DNA of 64,000 nucleotides, from positions 1-64,000 of the forward strand of contig NMRA01000363.1 of the NCBI GenBank assembly GCA_002633005.1, written 5' to 3'. The notes under the pieces were generated by a model, which saw nothing but the letters and a program-made list of their open reading frames with translations, did not search any database and was not told the DNA's origin. Below, in pieces: positions 37,991 through 52,075 of this stretch. This stretch comes from Phoronis australis. Taxonomy: Eukaryota > Phoronida > Phoronidae. How positions within the stretch are numbered: position 1 is the stretch's first letter; each line of letters starts with the position of its first letter. The position numbers and the translations under genes are program-made.

Positions 37991-39775
37991 TTATTTTTGT
38001 CGAGTAAAGTTGAAGTTTGACATGTGACTCGTGAACATCTCTACTGTTTCTGATGAAATATCATGTTGTGGGAGTACATTCCGGAGTAAAACAGTAGGTG
38101 GGAAGAAAGAGTTTGAATAATATGCAGTGCGAATATACGTTCTCTCAAATTTATGAGAGTGGGAATTACGTGATCTAGAAATATGAAAGGGTGGAAGGTC
38201 TGCGTGGGGAATAGCAACCAGGCTGTGAACGGTCTTGTACAAGAGAGACACTTTGTTTTGAGCACGTTTTTCTTGAAGAGTGGGCCAGATGGGATTGGTG
38301 AGCATAGACGATACAGAGGAGTATCTGACGTGGTCATTTAGGATGAACCTGGCTGCTCTACGCTGTATTCTTTCTATCTTGTCAATATTGGAGCGTATGG
38401 AGGGATCCCAGAGAGGGGGTGAATATTCACGTTTGGGCCTCACTAGTGAAGTGTAGGCCAAAACTTTTGTTTTATGACGTACATATTTGAGGTTCCGCTC
38501 AATGAACCCAAGGGTTCTGTTTGCCTTAGAGGTGACTGTGTCTATGTGAGTGTTCCATGATAAATTATTAGTAAGAGTGACCCCAAACTAGGGGGCTTGA
38601 CTTATGCATCTCAGCGGTGATTTGTAAAGACTGTAATTGTATATTTTGGGGGAACGTTTTCTGTGGACATGTAGAATATTGCATTTGAAAACGTTGAAGT
38701 CCATTTCCAGGATTTTTCCCAGGAGGCTACGGAGTGTAAGTCTTGCTGAAGTATTTGGCAATCCTGGGGGGAAGCCATAGGTCTATAGAGAACTGCATCA
38801 TCGGCAAAGAGACAGACATTTGAAAGAATGTAGTCAGGAAGGTCGTTTATATATAGTATGAAGAGTGCAGGACCAAGAACATAGCCCTGGGGCACTTCTG
38901 ACTGAACTGGGTAAGAATTTGAGAACTCGCCATCGACGGCGACTCCATGCGTTGTATGAGATAGAAAGGATTTGATCCAGTTTTGAGTGAGACCCCTTAC
39001 AACGTAGTATCCGATCTTCTCCAAGAGTCTTGGAACAGGTACCTTATCAAAGGCTTTGGAGAAGTCCAGCACCACGGCGTCGGTTTGAGCGTCTGCCTTT
39101 ATAGTTAGGAGAAGGTCATCTATGAAAGTGACAAGTTGTGTTTCGCATGGTCTACGGTTACGAAAATCATGCTGCCCGGTGTATAGTATATTATTTGTGT
39201 CAAGATGAGACATAATTTTACTGACACCTATGTGCAGGTATTATCAGTAGAGAAAGATACATCAGGCATGGAGTGATAGAGGCTTGTACTCTTGTTGGCC
39301 GTATCTGTACCATTGTCTTTTTGAAGACCGAGGAAAGTGTGTTTTTAATATTTCTGATTTTGTTTTTGGGTCGGTGTATAGAATGCCAAATTTTTATAGA
39401 GGCAATATTTGGCGATTCTACTGGGATTGTTTGTTAGAAGGAGATCCATTTTATTATTTTCACGAGTAGGTTTTGTTACAGTTTGTTCAAATGATTTGTC
39501 TTGGATGACATCTAGAAGATTGTCACAGAGGTATATATATATATCAGCCGTGTTTGGAGGGGTTCAGTATGTGTTCCAGTCAATATGAGGGCAGTTAAAA
39601 TCATCACCATACGTTCTTTCTAATGGAAGAGCTGAGGTGTTGGATGGATTCACCAATGTCATCTGGTGGGCGGTAGTATGCAACAATGTACATGCCGCTG
39701 GAACCGTGAACTCTAAGCTTTAGCCACACTGTTTCATAGTCGTTGTTCATTACACTGTCATGGGCGTTTTTAGTT
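37991..39775 (-). mobile_element. Decayed non-LTR retrotransposon (LINE)
   Basis: Minus strand, 5' to 3': an endonuclease remnant near 39775-39650 (MYIVAYYRPPDDIGESI); reverse transcriptase at 39213-38611 with TDAVVLDFSKAFDKVP, VPQGYVLGPALFILYIN and the catalytic LFADDAVLY; then the C-terminal part at 38461-37991 (RIQRRAARFILNDH), which ends at a stop. Frameshifts separate the blocks and sequence between endonuclease and reverse transcriptase is missing or scrambled, so it cannot move by itself. The motifs fit the CR1/jockey group. Confidence 0.92.
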
Positions 39776-40104
39776 GGAAACTTAGTTTAAGCTTTAGCTT
39801 AAGTTATAATTTCACGTGAAAAACTCTAGTCAGCCAATGTGTATGAACCATTGACCTTTGATCCTAACTATTGTCCGGCCCAGCTTAGGTTGATCTAGTC
39901 ACAAGATGGGGGATAGTTGCAAGTAAACGGATGGATTCCGTCGATTGCTTTGTCTTATCCCCAAAGTATTAAACAGGTTGTAACTAAATTTGCAAAATGT
40001 GAAATAACAAAAATAATAATAAATGTTCCAATTGCTTATCAATTAAGGTACGCCATTTCACTATGTGGACCAGCTTAATTGATTTTTAATTCAAATGAAA
40101 TTCG

Positions 40105-40155
40105 TCATCATAATCATCATCATGATTATCACCATCACCAACATCATCATGATTA
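40105..40155. repeat. (ATC)n simple repeat
   Basis: Imperfect ATC/ATG triplet run. Confidence 0.7.
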
Positions 40156-40228
40156 GCGTCTGTACCAGTGCTATCTTTTATCATCGTTTTTGAAAAACAT
40201 CACAAATTTCGTCGTCTTGTTGTCCAGG

Positions 40229-40459
40229 GGGCCCGTTCCCATAAGTTCATTTTTAACTTAAGTCTGAGGTTTGTCTCAACCTCCAAACTTCGAAACTTCC
40301 ACATCCGGTTAGATAATCAAAATCATGGCAAAACTTAAGTCAACCTTAAGACCTCTTTCCTGAAGCGGACTTAAGACAAATTTAAATTTCATTTCAAAAT
40401 TGGATAACATTCAAGATCTCTCTCAGCTACGTGTAGGTCAGTTTTCTTGGAACGGGCTC
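40229..40459. mobile_element. MITE-like element with GGGCCCGTTCC ends
   Basis: Left end GGGCCCGTTCCCATAA; right end reversed is GAGCCCGTTCCAAGAA. The interior has CTTAAGTC-type inverted blocks and no coding content. Confidence 0.55.
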
Positions 40460-42410
40460 GACTATAATTAATTTCTTCTACAACTTTCACTAATATACAT
40501 GTTCACATGTAGATATACATTGTACATCAAGCTTCCCGGAAGCTCAAAACCCATATTGACTATCTAGTGAACGTCTACATGTATGTGCACATTTTGTAAT
40601 GATTGCTTGAACTACAGACAGAACTCCGATAATGATGTATCGTCAACGCAGACTTGTGTTTGTCCCTACCACGCGTTATCGATTTTTCTCTGTTTATGTC
40701 GTTAGGTTAGCAAACGACCGTGCATGTGTCGAGAAGAGTCAACCTCGAGGAAATATCTATTCATGTATTTTAGTGTCACACACGTAAATTTTATCAAAAC
40801 AAGACAGAAGTCAAATGTACACGATGCCCACACTAATAATATTTCCAAGCAAAATCACGAAGGATGTGAAGTTAAGCATTTTTATAGTTGTTTGAAGTGT
40901 TGAAATTCAAAACGTAAGACCGTTTTCTTTCATTTACATGAAAATCATGAAATACCCTTAGCTAATCAAGTCTTTCAAAGCGATTCAAATTTGTCGTTGC
41001 CGTAGTAACAATCGGCTTCATTCTCCAAAAAAGAGACAATGTAAGTAAACTTGTTTGCCGGTTTTGGAAAGGATGACCATGTCTTCCTCAACTGAAATAT
41101 GATGTTTTTGCGTCCTACTTCATCCGCCTGTGCCCTTTGCGACGTTTTAAAGAGAAGATTTTCTCCTCAATCAGGCTATGGGCATGCTTGGCAGCGACAT
41201 GTTATGTAACACGGGCACGGGTTCTAATCTTTTCACTCGAAATCGAACTAGAATTTTTTTGACTGTTTAAGTTCTGCTTTTGTGTCATACCAACATGAGT
41301 GTCTTTCAGTCTGTCTGGTCCTAGTTTGCACTTGATGGACGGAGCATTAAAGGGATAATTTTAAGTCTGAACTCGAAATTTCAAGTTTTTACCCGAATTT
41401 GTACCTAGGGCCATCAAATGCAAATTTGGACTAGACGCTCACGTGCGTCAATCGTGAAATACTAGAGTACAGGATAATAGACACGTATCTTGAATTATCA
41501 CAAAAGTAGAACGGAAAATATGAAAACGAAGTTCCAGTTCGTTTTCGAGTCTGCACTGAGATTAGCCCCTTAGGCAGCTTTACAATTTGTAGTGAGTTAA
41601 ATTGATCTCACGGTCACTTTAAACTCATATAGATAAACAGAAACCATTGTCATGTCACCAATATTTCACAACACGCATCACCGCCATTAGACTAGACGAC
41701 AAACAATAACTGAAAAGCTCGCTGTTTCACTTTTAGTTATGTGATCGAGACACGACTACTGCTTACTTACGCCTTGCGAACCTATTCATTATCTGTCACT
41801 TTCTGTAAAACAGAATAACATTCGTTTTAACCGATACACCCGATCTATGCGAGTTCCGTAGAAGCGAAAATCTTTCGGAAAACGCAAGAACACGCGAGTC
41901 ATCCCCATGTATAACAAGCGAAGCACCTGATCACACTATTTTCCTAACATCGTATTCGAATCTCTGGCCAGTATTTTAATGATGGCAGTAGAACACACAA
42001 AACTCATTTCGAAATTGTTTCGACGATAATTATACCCTCGTATGACGCATCCTCAAACTCAAGCTCAGTATATTAGATCACTGACTGAGAACTACATTTA
42101 GTAGTCATAATTTAATTCACTGAATGCTTTAGTTGCAATCATAGTCACTCAAAATCCTACGACGACCGGAAATTAATACCCTCCTAATCATCAAACCACG
42201 TCCTCTCTCACTTGTCCTCGCTTTGATCACGTAGTTATCATTTATTTGATTTGGAGATTTAATTCAGTGTTTTTGACTTGTTATAAAGACATTGTATTAT
42301 TTACAATGTCAACGAATGCTACGGCAAAATCGTAATACTTGTTTAGTCAGTGAAAAACACATTTCCCTGCTGAGTGCTCGGGAATGAGACTAGCGGCACG
42401 TGATTGACTA

Positions 42411-42520
42411 CGCCGGTTTCGTCGGGTCAAGTGGCTATGTCATTTGATTGGTCTGAAAGCCGGATGTCGTCATCAAAAACTAATTAGATGTCTTAGTCGT
42501 TTGACCCGACGGAACGGGCG
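42411..42520. mobile_element. Short inverted-repeat element
   Basis: CGCCGGTTTCGTCGGGTCAA at the left and its near reverse complement TTGACCCGACGGAACGGGCG at the right, 110 bases overall. Confidence 0.65.
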
Positions 42521-43906
42521 AAGAAAATCAAGTGCGCTCATTGTTTCCGGCAAGGGAACATGTCGAGTTAAACTGTATTTTCTGCTTCATGTGTCACTGA
42601 AAAAACATTTTGAATAGTGATTTATCAGCTTACTTAATTAAACAAAATTGAATGAAATTAGTATATATGTAAAGCGTATTCAAAACTTGCTCGTCTACAT
42701 ATTTTGGTACGACGTAACAAAAATAGACTGCAAACGTTGTTGAGAACAACCGTTAAGTTCGTGAGAAATCATTTTTCCTGACTGGATCATTTCTTGTACA
42801 TGTATATACGTAATCGGCTGTCTCAAAAAGAATTAATTCCTTTAGATTCACGTATCTTTTATGAAATAAGAAAACAGCTTTGCGTTGTCACACCAGCCTC
42901 TTGTAAATTCAGTTGCTATTTGCATTGGCTGTGCACTTAATTATTTCTTAATATCAAAGCAATATATTAAAACACGTCAGATTCATTTATTATGGGAACT
43001 ACAAATTGTAAATATTTACCAGTTTATTATCGGAAGTTGCCCGACATTTGGTTAGTCAATGAAAGTGTGTACAATCTACATGCGCATTCATCTCGTCCTT
43101 GTAATTTCCCCTGTGTATTCTCGTGCGCCGTTCGCCATGTGCAGTGTAAGTAAACAGAACAAGAGAAGCGGACATGCGCAAACACAGTCCTCAAGAGTAT
43201 CGTTCAAACACAATTATAACAATACACGATATTTTAGAGAAACGTATACAGTACTCAATTTACAATGAGAGATGTTGCAAGAGTGTGCGGTAACGATTTT
43301 GCTGTGCACAGTCCAAAACATAGAGCACTATAGAAATAATCTTGTCAATAATCTTCGAGATAATAATGACGTTAATTCCATCAAGGAAGTTCGCCAAGAG
43401 GGGTGGAGATTAGTTTGAGACTCGATAGCTTTATTTCTTGTACTTAAATAGGGACGTCACCTCACTGGGTTCGTCTAGAAGATTCCGCCATATTGGTTCT
43501 AACCTTGACCACTTCTCTGTGGACAGTTTACATTGGACCCAAAGTTGTTAATGGAAAATCATGAGTTAAATTCTTGTTTAAGAGCACAGGTGGTTCATAT
43601 GCTAATCTCCATGGGTCACAGATACTGTGATATGAGCTTCAGATTTTAAGAAGTCATGCCATGTCGATCAGTTAAATTTTGTCGATTTGAATAGATAGGT
43701 ACAAGGGAATAATTATCCACCGCCATATTTTTTGTCTCAACTTTGAAGTAGTTGCAGGGAGTGTGACGTAATCACTAGTCGACCCAATATACAGGCATCA
43801 TTTAGATGACTACCCTAGTAAAATTATTAATCATATGCATGTCAAAGACGTTTAAAATCAAGTCTTCGCTAACCTAGAACAAGTTACTCTTGGAACGAGT
43901 CAGTCA

Positions 43907-44040
43907 CCAGATTTAGTAATAGTGTGGAAGCTACTTGAGCTGGGGCAACTTGACACACATGTACATGTAACAACTTAAGGTACCCCACCTTGTCGAGGTA
44001 GGGTGACTTGTTTGAGGGTAACTTGCCCCAGCGCAAATCT
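43907..44040. repeat. Hairpin-forming repeat
   Basis: CCAGATTT and CTGGGGCAACTTG on the left are inverted on the right as ACTTGCCCCAG and CAAATCTGG. Overlapping minus-strand frames are explained by this repeat. Confidence 0.45.
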
Positions 44041-47000
44041 GGTTTAGTGTGGACGCACACCTTGGGACAATGCGCGAGTAATTGTAAGCAGTGCCCTGCA
44101 GTTATGTTTGCGTCATCGCATGGTGCAGGGTGTGAACATAGGACGCTAGACTGAATAGGCATGATTTGAAAATGTATTTTGCTTGAAAAGCTGCTTTGGG
44201 ACATCCATGTTAACGTTTGTGTTCTCTGGACATAGCGAGTGTTACGTACCAATGCGCAGCGCTAATCTACTATACGAGCAAACGCTCTACCCACCCTCCC
44301 ACTAGTTTTTCGCTTCAATGTTGTCACCCCGGCCGCCCGCAATTTTGCCAAACCCCTGTAATTTACTTTTTCACTAACACCGGCCGTCCTGGCTACGTTT
44401 TGTTACACGGATCTCTCAGTGACTCGAGAAGCGTACCAGTTGCGCAGCGTGGCTCTGCAAAAACGGCAAAAAGCGTAACTTTTATGTCATTTTTCAATAT
44501 TGTTATTAGATATAACTTTCGATCACCAAAAACATTAATTATCAAGCTCATATTTGACCATTTTAGTAATACGGCTAGCGCTTAAGAAATAGAAGCTGTT
44601 GACATGTATCGTACCTAAACATGTTGCAGTGTTCTAAACTGTTCAGAGTTGAGTGTGATAGTGGATTTTGCCAGTGTTACAAAGTTATATCTAGGGCTAA
44701 GAACCGGACGACCAAAACATTGGTCCTGGAATTTTCAGATTATGGTATCATAAGTGCACTGCTACATCGTATAAAACAAATTGTACAAGTCCCGCGTATG
44801 CTGTGGGTGTTCCCGATTTTCAGTGTCGCCCCTCGCGATGGCAACTGGACAAGTATATGGTCTCGAATCTAACAGTGCATGTGAATGGTTTTGGATATAG
44901 TTGTGAATTTGATTTATACGTCTTCAATAGTAGGTTACCATGGAAACCGCCTAATTAACATAAAATGATGTACGCGACTGAAAGGTTACGCAGAGTTTGC
45001 TCTTGTACGTAGCTACAATATTTTAAGGCTTCAGTTAACTCCAGTTCGGTAAGGTTAATTAATCTTATACGTACATGTACACATCACAGACAAGTCTCAA
45101 CAGTGAATCTGGTGTCGAATTTTCAACTACAAAAAGATTGGGGAAATTCTTCGCATCCGCTTGTCCTTCATCTCTATGCCTCGTGATAATATAAGACCGT
45201 TTTCAGATTTGTCGTTACAGTATTTAAGCCATATAATCAACTTTTCAAATCAAATTGAGCCTTGTTAAATTATAATTCTGGTTTCCATATTCTTTTCCTC
45301 ATTCAAGGAAAACGGGAACAATTTTCAATTGAACACAAACACTATATGAAGTTGGGAGTGTATTGGCCAAGATGGTGTAAGTATGGACTGTATAGGTGTC
45401 CCAACACCCCCCGAAACACCACAATACCCTAAAAACTTCACAACACTCTTCAAAGATCACAACAACACCCACCAATGCTCCATTTCAAGCAGACGCGCCC
45501 ATTTTTCTTGCCGCAGCAGCCACTAACAATTCTTGAAACCAAGGGCCTTTTTCTCCAAAAGTATATATCCAAAAGCAGATATTTTTCTTTTGACTTTGGC
45601 TTTTAGTCTGCTCCGGGGATGGTTTACGGATTTCTATCTTTTGGCTTTGACTTGTAGACGGATTTTTGCCCTAGGCTGATCACGTGAAACAGGCTCAAGT
45701 CATTTGTAATCTGCTTTTAGCTAAACGACAAAAAGCAATAGCCCGCAGACTTTTTGCCGTCAATACAAAGCTGATCTTAGTACTGAGACGACGAAAGAAA
45801 CTTATATAGCCAGTTTGCAATGTTTATTTCAAAGGGACCATGATCGGTTTTGCGGCCGAAAATACGCATTTTTGCATTTTTGTGATTATTTTCACATGGG
45901 AAGTTATTAGCTTTGACCAGTGCTTTAAAATAATAAAATCAGTTGTGTTCTTGATATTTGATTACAAATCGACAATTCTCGCCATTTAATGAAATCAAAA
46001 CTGGTTGCTTCACCAACTAAATACGTTTCAAATAATCTGGCATTGGGATCTTCGTCAGCAAAGCGGCGTTGGATTGCGACCGCTGAGATTGTGAGTTCAA
46101 TGTCACGCTAAAGCTGATGTCAGAAAACACCTTTTTTCGACAACAACGCCACTTTAAAACCTTTTGTACAGAAAGAATAATGAATCGTGATAATTGTTGT
46201 GGATGATCAATTTTTTGGAAATTGATTCAATAAATTTTTCGACGACTGGAACTCCCGCACCGTAGAAAGAACCACTCAGATCCTAACGCTTTTAGGTTTA
46301 AGCATAAAACTAATAAACAGTAAGTATGAATGTCATCCTATTTATGGAAGACGAGAGAGATGCAAACCCTTCTGGCTGTCTACCAAAGCTCGACATTTCT
46401 AGAAATCTTCAACTCAGCCACCTCGCACGACAGTCCAGCGCTCGATTTCTTACAAACATTAAAGTGCTTATTCTAGAGAAATGTTACTCTTTTAATGTGT
46501 TTCGACTATTTGCTTCTTTTTTAATGATTGGCCTTGATATTTTTCTCGTCTTTTGTTGATCAGCACTACAAACTGCCCACGTCGGCCATTTTCATGGGGC
46601 CCAACAACGAAACACATGACTGGCAGTCTTTGTTAGGAATTGGCGACTTGTAATAAATTAAAGTCGCAAAAAATACAACAGATTATGTTGTCATAGCTCT
46701 GGCCAAAGCCAATAACTTCAATCCTACTCAACATAAACCAACGGCTGTAAAACCGATCGTGTCCCTTTAAAGGTTTGATGCTGGTCTCGTTCACGCATTT
46801 ACTCCATGATGGTTGGAACAGACGCTGCAAATGTTTTAATTCATTGACTTGTGAAACATCACGAGTTGCAGTCCGTTTGCCCCTTGAACGTATAAACTAC
46901 TGCAACGGCAACTAAACCAGCGAATGATATGCAAGATACTATCCCATCAAAAGAGGCACAGCAACTTCAACCAAAACCATCAGCTTTGCGCGTGCTTGTT

Positions 47001-48244
47001 ATGGGTAATTTTTGGGGGAGTCCGCTGGTGAGATAACAAACCACAGTGACGTGTAATGGTGTAGACTTACCATGCGTTGGGTGGAGAGACGTATCTGTGT
47101 TGGGGGGCGACATATCATTGGGCGTGGCGCAGAAAATGTAGAAAACAGTGGGACTGTTGGCAAGTCAGCTGAAAAAGATGTTCGGATATAGGAAGAAGTT
47201 ATTTATCTATATTTCAAAGCATTTGAAGAAAGCAAGTATATTAAACAAAGTACATAACCCTGCGTAATTTAACATTTGGCCGTGAAGGTAAAACGTTGGT
47301 GGGACTTGTTATTGCAACCCGTTTATCATTTCCGTGTGACTCGCAATTTTGTTTCAGCTCAGTACGAATGATGAGCAAAACTACGTGAAAAGGCAGTAAA
47401 ATATTATAACGTCGGACTTTTTACCACTTCGAGGTTGCCAAGAGAGAAAAAGTCTTGTGTCTTACCTGTTTAACGAGATAGTCTAGTGAAGCTATGGTTA
47501 ATATCGGTATCGGTTTAACATCGATATGTCGTCAGCTTTTTCCTGTTAAATATTAAACACGCCTCTAACAAAGGTATACCACGCGAACAAACAGTGGCAT
47601 ATTGAACGTTTAAATATCTACGATTATCTGTCTCGCGCATGTATACCAGATGATGGCTGGAACGCGAGGGAAATCTCGCCGCCACAGTCGTCACAAACTG
47701 CCTGAAGATCTCTTAGCAGTCAATTCAAAGCAACTGTAAAACGAACAGAATATTGGAATCTTTGCAGGAGATCGTTAATTCTGATGAGAAAACGCAATAC
47801 GCTGCTACCGTCTAATTCATATCGATGCATACAAGCAAGCCATCCAAGAATGTCATTATGAAGATGACTCGAACGTATTTTGGACGAGTCCATTGAACAT
47901 ACATGTAAAGTCTGTGGGTGTGATCATTTGTTTCATTGTTGACATTGCAAATTTCTGTCGCCTGCGTTTGACAGTGTCGACAGTGTAATTGCTTTTTCTC
48001 TTTTACCTAACAAAGTGTATATTTCTGTACTAAACCAATCAATTCACCCACGTTTCCAATTTTCGTAAAACAAGTTTCCAGAACGTGAAAGGGATTAACT
48101 TAAAATCTAATCTCTGAACTCAGGCTATACTCGAAACTTAGCCGCAAGATTCCAGGACAAATTTGAAAGTTTACTTCGAAGCGTTTGCCATGTAATGCAA
48201 TTGATTTGGTTTCGAGTTTCGACTACAGAGACTAAACCCTGGGC
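44041..48244. other. No confident gene
   Basis: AT-rich intergenic sequence with a weak SINE-like B box near 46085-46110. Frames at 44217-44872 and 46326-46559 lack splice context or recognisable domains. Confidence 0.35.
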
Positions 48245-48814
48245 TTAAGATTCATGGACCACAGCCCAGGGCCAAGAACCGAATTCAAATTTGAAGCACA
48301 CCCAAGCTCTACACTTTTTAAGCCACTCCGCCTGATTTGAATACACAGTTGCGAATTTACCCGAGGCGTGCCATGCAATTACTATATCCGACGAACGCAG
48401 ACAGGCCACGCCCACCACAGTTACCGTTGCGAAGTCCCAAAAGCACAACTGGACTATGACGTAAGTTCCCTGCATCCGTACTACAACATCGTTTCGAAGT
48501 GTCACAGATGATATTTCAATGAAATGATTACCGGCATGAGACCACACAATAACAAACGGCTCTGCGAAGAAACTATCTGTTACACACAGCGGGAAAGCCA
48601 CGACTCCGTGTCTTTGAGCCCATTCAACGATGTCTAACTTTTCCCTACCAACTGTGATTAGTTCGGTGTCAGATCGATTCAAACAGCTACACGTGCCTGC
48701 CCAGTGCAAAAGATGTTTTGCGCATGACATCATTTTTGTGCGACGACATACATGTACATTTTTAAATATGGGGTCGCGTGCCGTCATTGCTGTGCGACGT
48801 CTGCTCGTTGCCAA
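48245..48814 (-). CDS. Unrecognised 189-residue open frame
   Basis: The longest open frame in the right half outside transposons. It contains GREKLDIVEWAQRHGVVAF and hydrophobic strands, ending VVHES. No motif was recognised. Downstream sequence belongs to a dispersed repeat (48910-49420), so a repeat origin is possible. Confidence 0.25.
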   Translation of the reverse strand: MATSRRRTAMTARDPIFKNVHVCRRTKMMSCAKHLLHWAGTCSCLNRSDTELITVGREKLDIVEWAQRHGVVAFPLCVTDSFFAEPFVIVWSHAGNHFIEISSVTLRNDVVVRMQGTYVIVQLCFWDFATVTVVGVACLRSSDIVIAWHASGKFATVYSNQAEWLKKCRAWVCFKFEFGSWPWAVVHES

Positions 48815-48909
48815 TGTATGCTCGTCCGGCCGGCGTCAGCGGCTGTACTTCCTGCGCTCAATTCAGGACAGTTGTGGATTTTGACAAGTGTAACTTTTTT
48901 TACGTAACA

Positions 48910-49420
48910 ATGAATGACGACGACGACTTCAGGATGGATGGGAATACAGTTGTGCCATGTGGTGACACTTTTAGTTATTTTACGTTTGCCTCTGTATCTC
49001 TGTAATTCCTCGGCGATTTTTTATCAAATTTTGGCAAATGGGTATCCTTTGCGGAAAACATGACACCTTGCCACTTTTTAAAGAATACGATTCATTTTGC
49101 ACCACGTAGTTGCCATTTTTGTTCTTTTTGCGTCAGCTTTGGCGCAAAACTACTCATAGAATAACTACGGATGTGTTAATTTTTGAACGGCTCTTGTTTC
49201 GTCCGTCAACATACCTAACAACGTGATCCAGTTTGAGTATGGGAACGAGACATGGACGGCTCCGTCACATCTTGCGTCCGTTATCATATTTTTGTGCATC
49301 TGCTGCTGTATCTCTTAAACCCATTACAGGATCTTTGTGAATTGAAGCAAATGCAGCAACGGATGACGACGACTGTTTGGCGACTCCCGACTACTGCTGT
49401 GCCCCCAACAGCATTTCTAA
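48910..49420 (+). repeat. Dispersed repeat, relative of 58030-59160
   Basis: Shares GACGACGACGACTT, GATGGAT, TGCCCC(C/T)(A/T)A and TCTCT(G/T)(A/T)AATTCCT blocks with the three modules inside the element at 56399-60574. Confidence 0.5.
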
Positions 49421-51194
49421 GTTCTTCTAGAACATTATCCTTCGCGGTTAGTGGGCGCATTTCAACGCTTTTCGTTGCTCTTGTGGCGGCGACACGATTA
49501 CGTGAGCTGGTAAACTATTGGACGAGGAAATTTGTCGCCGGCGATTTCATGCTTGGTAATAAAATTAATTTGCTCTTGTCGGCCTACGCCACTTTTCCGA
49601 AAGTCACATGAATGTACGTATGTTGCCAAGCTGTAAGTGTAATTCATATTAGATGTTTTTAGGGAAAGAAAACATTGGCAGCACGTTCACGTTACATGTA
49701 CATGTAGGTGGAATATAAAGTGATTTCGCTTTAGGTTGGTTTATTCTTACCTTCATTGCCAGTTTTATTCACCTGATTGCGATATCCACCCAATGCTTAT
49801 ATATCCTGCAAGTATTTTTTTTGAGTTCATTCTTTGTAAAAAGCTGATCTGTAGAGTACGTTTCTCACGTTCAACGAAAAACAACCTCCTTGATTTCTTA
49901 AACAATGAATGCTTGTGGAAGAAAATGGGGGACGATCGTGGTGTATGCATTTCCTGCAACTTGATTGGTTAACAACAATAGCTTGATTGACAAGTGGGAA
50001 CTCTCCGTTGGTCAGTCCTGGTGTCGATTTTCGAGAACAGTGGTTAGACCACGAACGCAGGTGTCGTAACTGACGGTGTTTGGCTTTGCATTTTCAATTC
50101 GCGTTTGGAAATTAGGCCTAAAACGAGACAACATGATAACGAATTAGTGTTATGGTATAATGATGGGATGATTCAATATACACTATAAAACACCGTATTA
50201 CGTACTTTGCATGGGAAAACATCTCTACACCGTGGAAATTGACCATTTCAATGCAAAGAGATACCAAAAGACAGAAACGCACGTTTACGTACCGTCAAAA
50301 CAAAATAGCGGTTGGAATTGTTTTGAAACTGTTTTTTTATATGCACATACTGAGGTGTTTCAAAAATACATGTCCTAATCCTGCAGTCATCGATATCAAT
50401 GTACGTTGCGCATATCGCGCAAGAAGATTGACGGGTATACTCTGCAGTCACAAGGCGACAAGATTAAGTCTAGATAATTTTTGTTCGGTTTTCCCCGATG
50501 TCAGTCTTTAGACTACACAGACTTTTTACAGTTTTTATAAAGAAGACAGCAAAAAATACCACTAAATTTGTTTACAGCTGCTTTACCAGAATTTCAGAAA
50601 ACAGAAGCAGTACCTTGGGTCTTGTTGCATATTACAACTGAATGAAAACGTTTATAAGCCTTTCTTTCAGAGCTGCAGCCTGTTTCATGAAAGCGCCTTG
50701 TAAGCTTTAAAAAACTTAAGATAAGAGATTTGGCTTCTTGCTCCCACTGTAGAATTGTTGCTAAAGGTTTGGCCAAGTAATTATGAGCGCATCACAATCA
50801 ATAAATGATTTATAGAAAATAACTTAGTAGTTAACAGTTCTGTGTGCATTCTCAGAGTCTTTTGCATTTTTGCTCAAGTAACATTTATTTAAAATAATCA
50901 TTTTTTCTAAAGTAGATGCGTGGGGCATAAGATCAATGGTGTACTTTCTCACTTCACAAATACTGAATAAAGGATTAGCATTGGAATTTTTAGTACATCA
51001 CAACCTAGAAATAATTTATGCAAATCCCAATAACTAGAAGTAATGAGTATTATTCTCATAGACTTAGTATTTTCCTAAAGTGAGATTTAATTATTGTTCA
51101 AAAGTAATTGTGTGGAGCGTAAGACCATATATTTCATTGAGTTCATCATAGAACTCTAGTCCTAGTTCTATGACTATGAACAGCGGCTTATGAC

Positions 51195-52075
51195 ATGTTA
51201 GTTGATTTAGATAGGAATGGAAGAAATACTTGGGTATCTTCTGTTAGACAATTGCTATCAAAATACGGTTTTTATCAAATTTGGTTGAATCAAGGTGTCA
51301 CGTGCGAAGTCTCGTTTTTAAGTTTCTTCGCGCAAAGAGTTAATGACTGTTATGAGCAAGGTTGGCGATCAGAAATTGAGCATAGAGCAAAACTTAAATT
51401 CTACTCTAACTTTAAGACTCTGTACTGTTTTGAACCATATCTTAAGTTACCGCTACACAATAGTCTTATTCAAGCGTTTACTCGTTTACGTTGCTCCAAC
51501 CACAGACTACAAGTGCAAGTGGGTAGACACGAGAAAGTGGAATATTACAATAGANNNNNNNNNNNNNNNNNNNNNNNNNNNNNNNNNNNNNNNNNNNNNN
51601 NNNNNNNNNNGCAAAACTTAAATTCTACTCTAACTTTAAGACTCTGTACTGTTTTGAACCATATCTTAAGTTACCGCTACACAATAGTCTTATTCAAGCG
51701 TTTACTCGTTTACGTTGCTCCAACCACAGACTACAAGTGCAAGTGGGTAGACACGAGAAAGTGGAATATTACAATAGATTATGTATGGCTTGCAATGATG
51801 GTCTTGTAGAGGATGAATACCATTTCCTGTTGGTTTGCAAGGGATATTGTGAACTTAGGTCACGTTTTAAGAAGGAATTTCAATGGAGGCATCCAACTCA
51901 AGAATCCTGTATACGCCTGCTCGCTAATCCAGATATATCTGCTGTTAAATATGTGTATTTTGCCCTTAAAAAACGAGAACAACTCTTAAATGGGTTGACT
52001 GCTTGTGCAAATGTGCCTGATTAATTGTTTTGTTTACTGTACTTTGGGCCAGAGGCCTTCAATACAAATACAAAT
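51195..52075 (+). mobile_element. 3' end of a LINE, interrupted by a false gap
   Basis: The plus-strand frame encodes the C-terminal region typical of invertebrate LINE proteins: LRCSNHRLQVQVGRHEKVEY, then LCMACNDGLVEDEYHFLLVC, a C-x2-C...H-x4-C zinc-like cluster, then YVYFALKKREQLL and a stop at 52021. The tail continues to an ACAAATACAAATA end. N bases at 51555-51610 are flanked by identical 168-base copies (51387-51554, 51611-51778). If these overlap, the frame runs through without a break. No reverse transcriptase domain is present, so the copy is 5' truncated. Confidence 0.8.
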
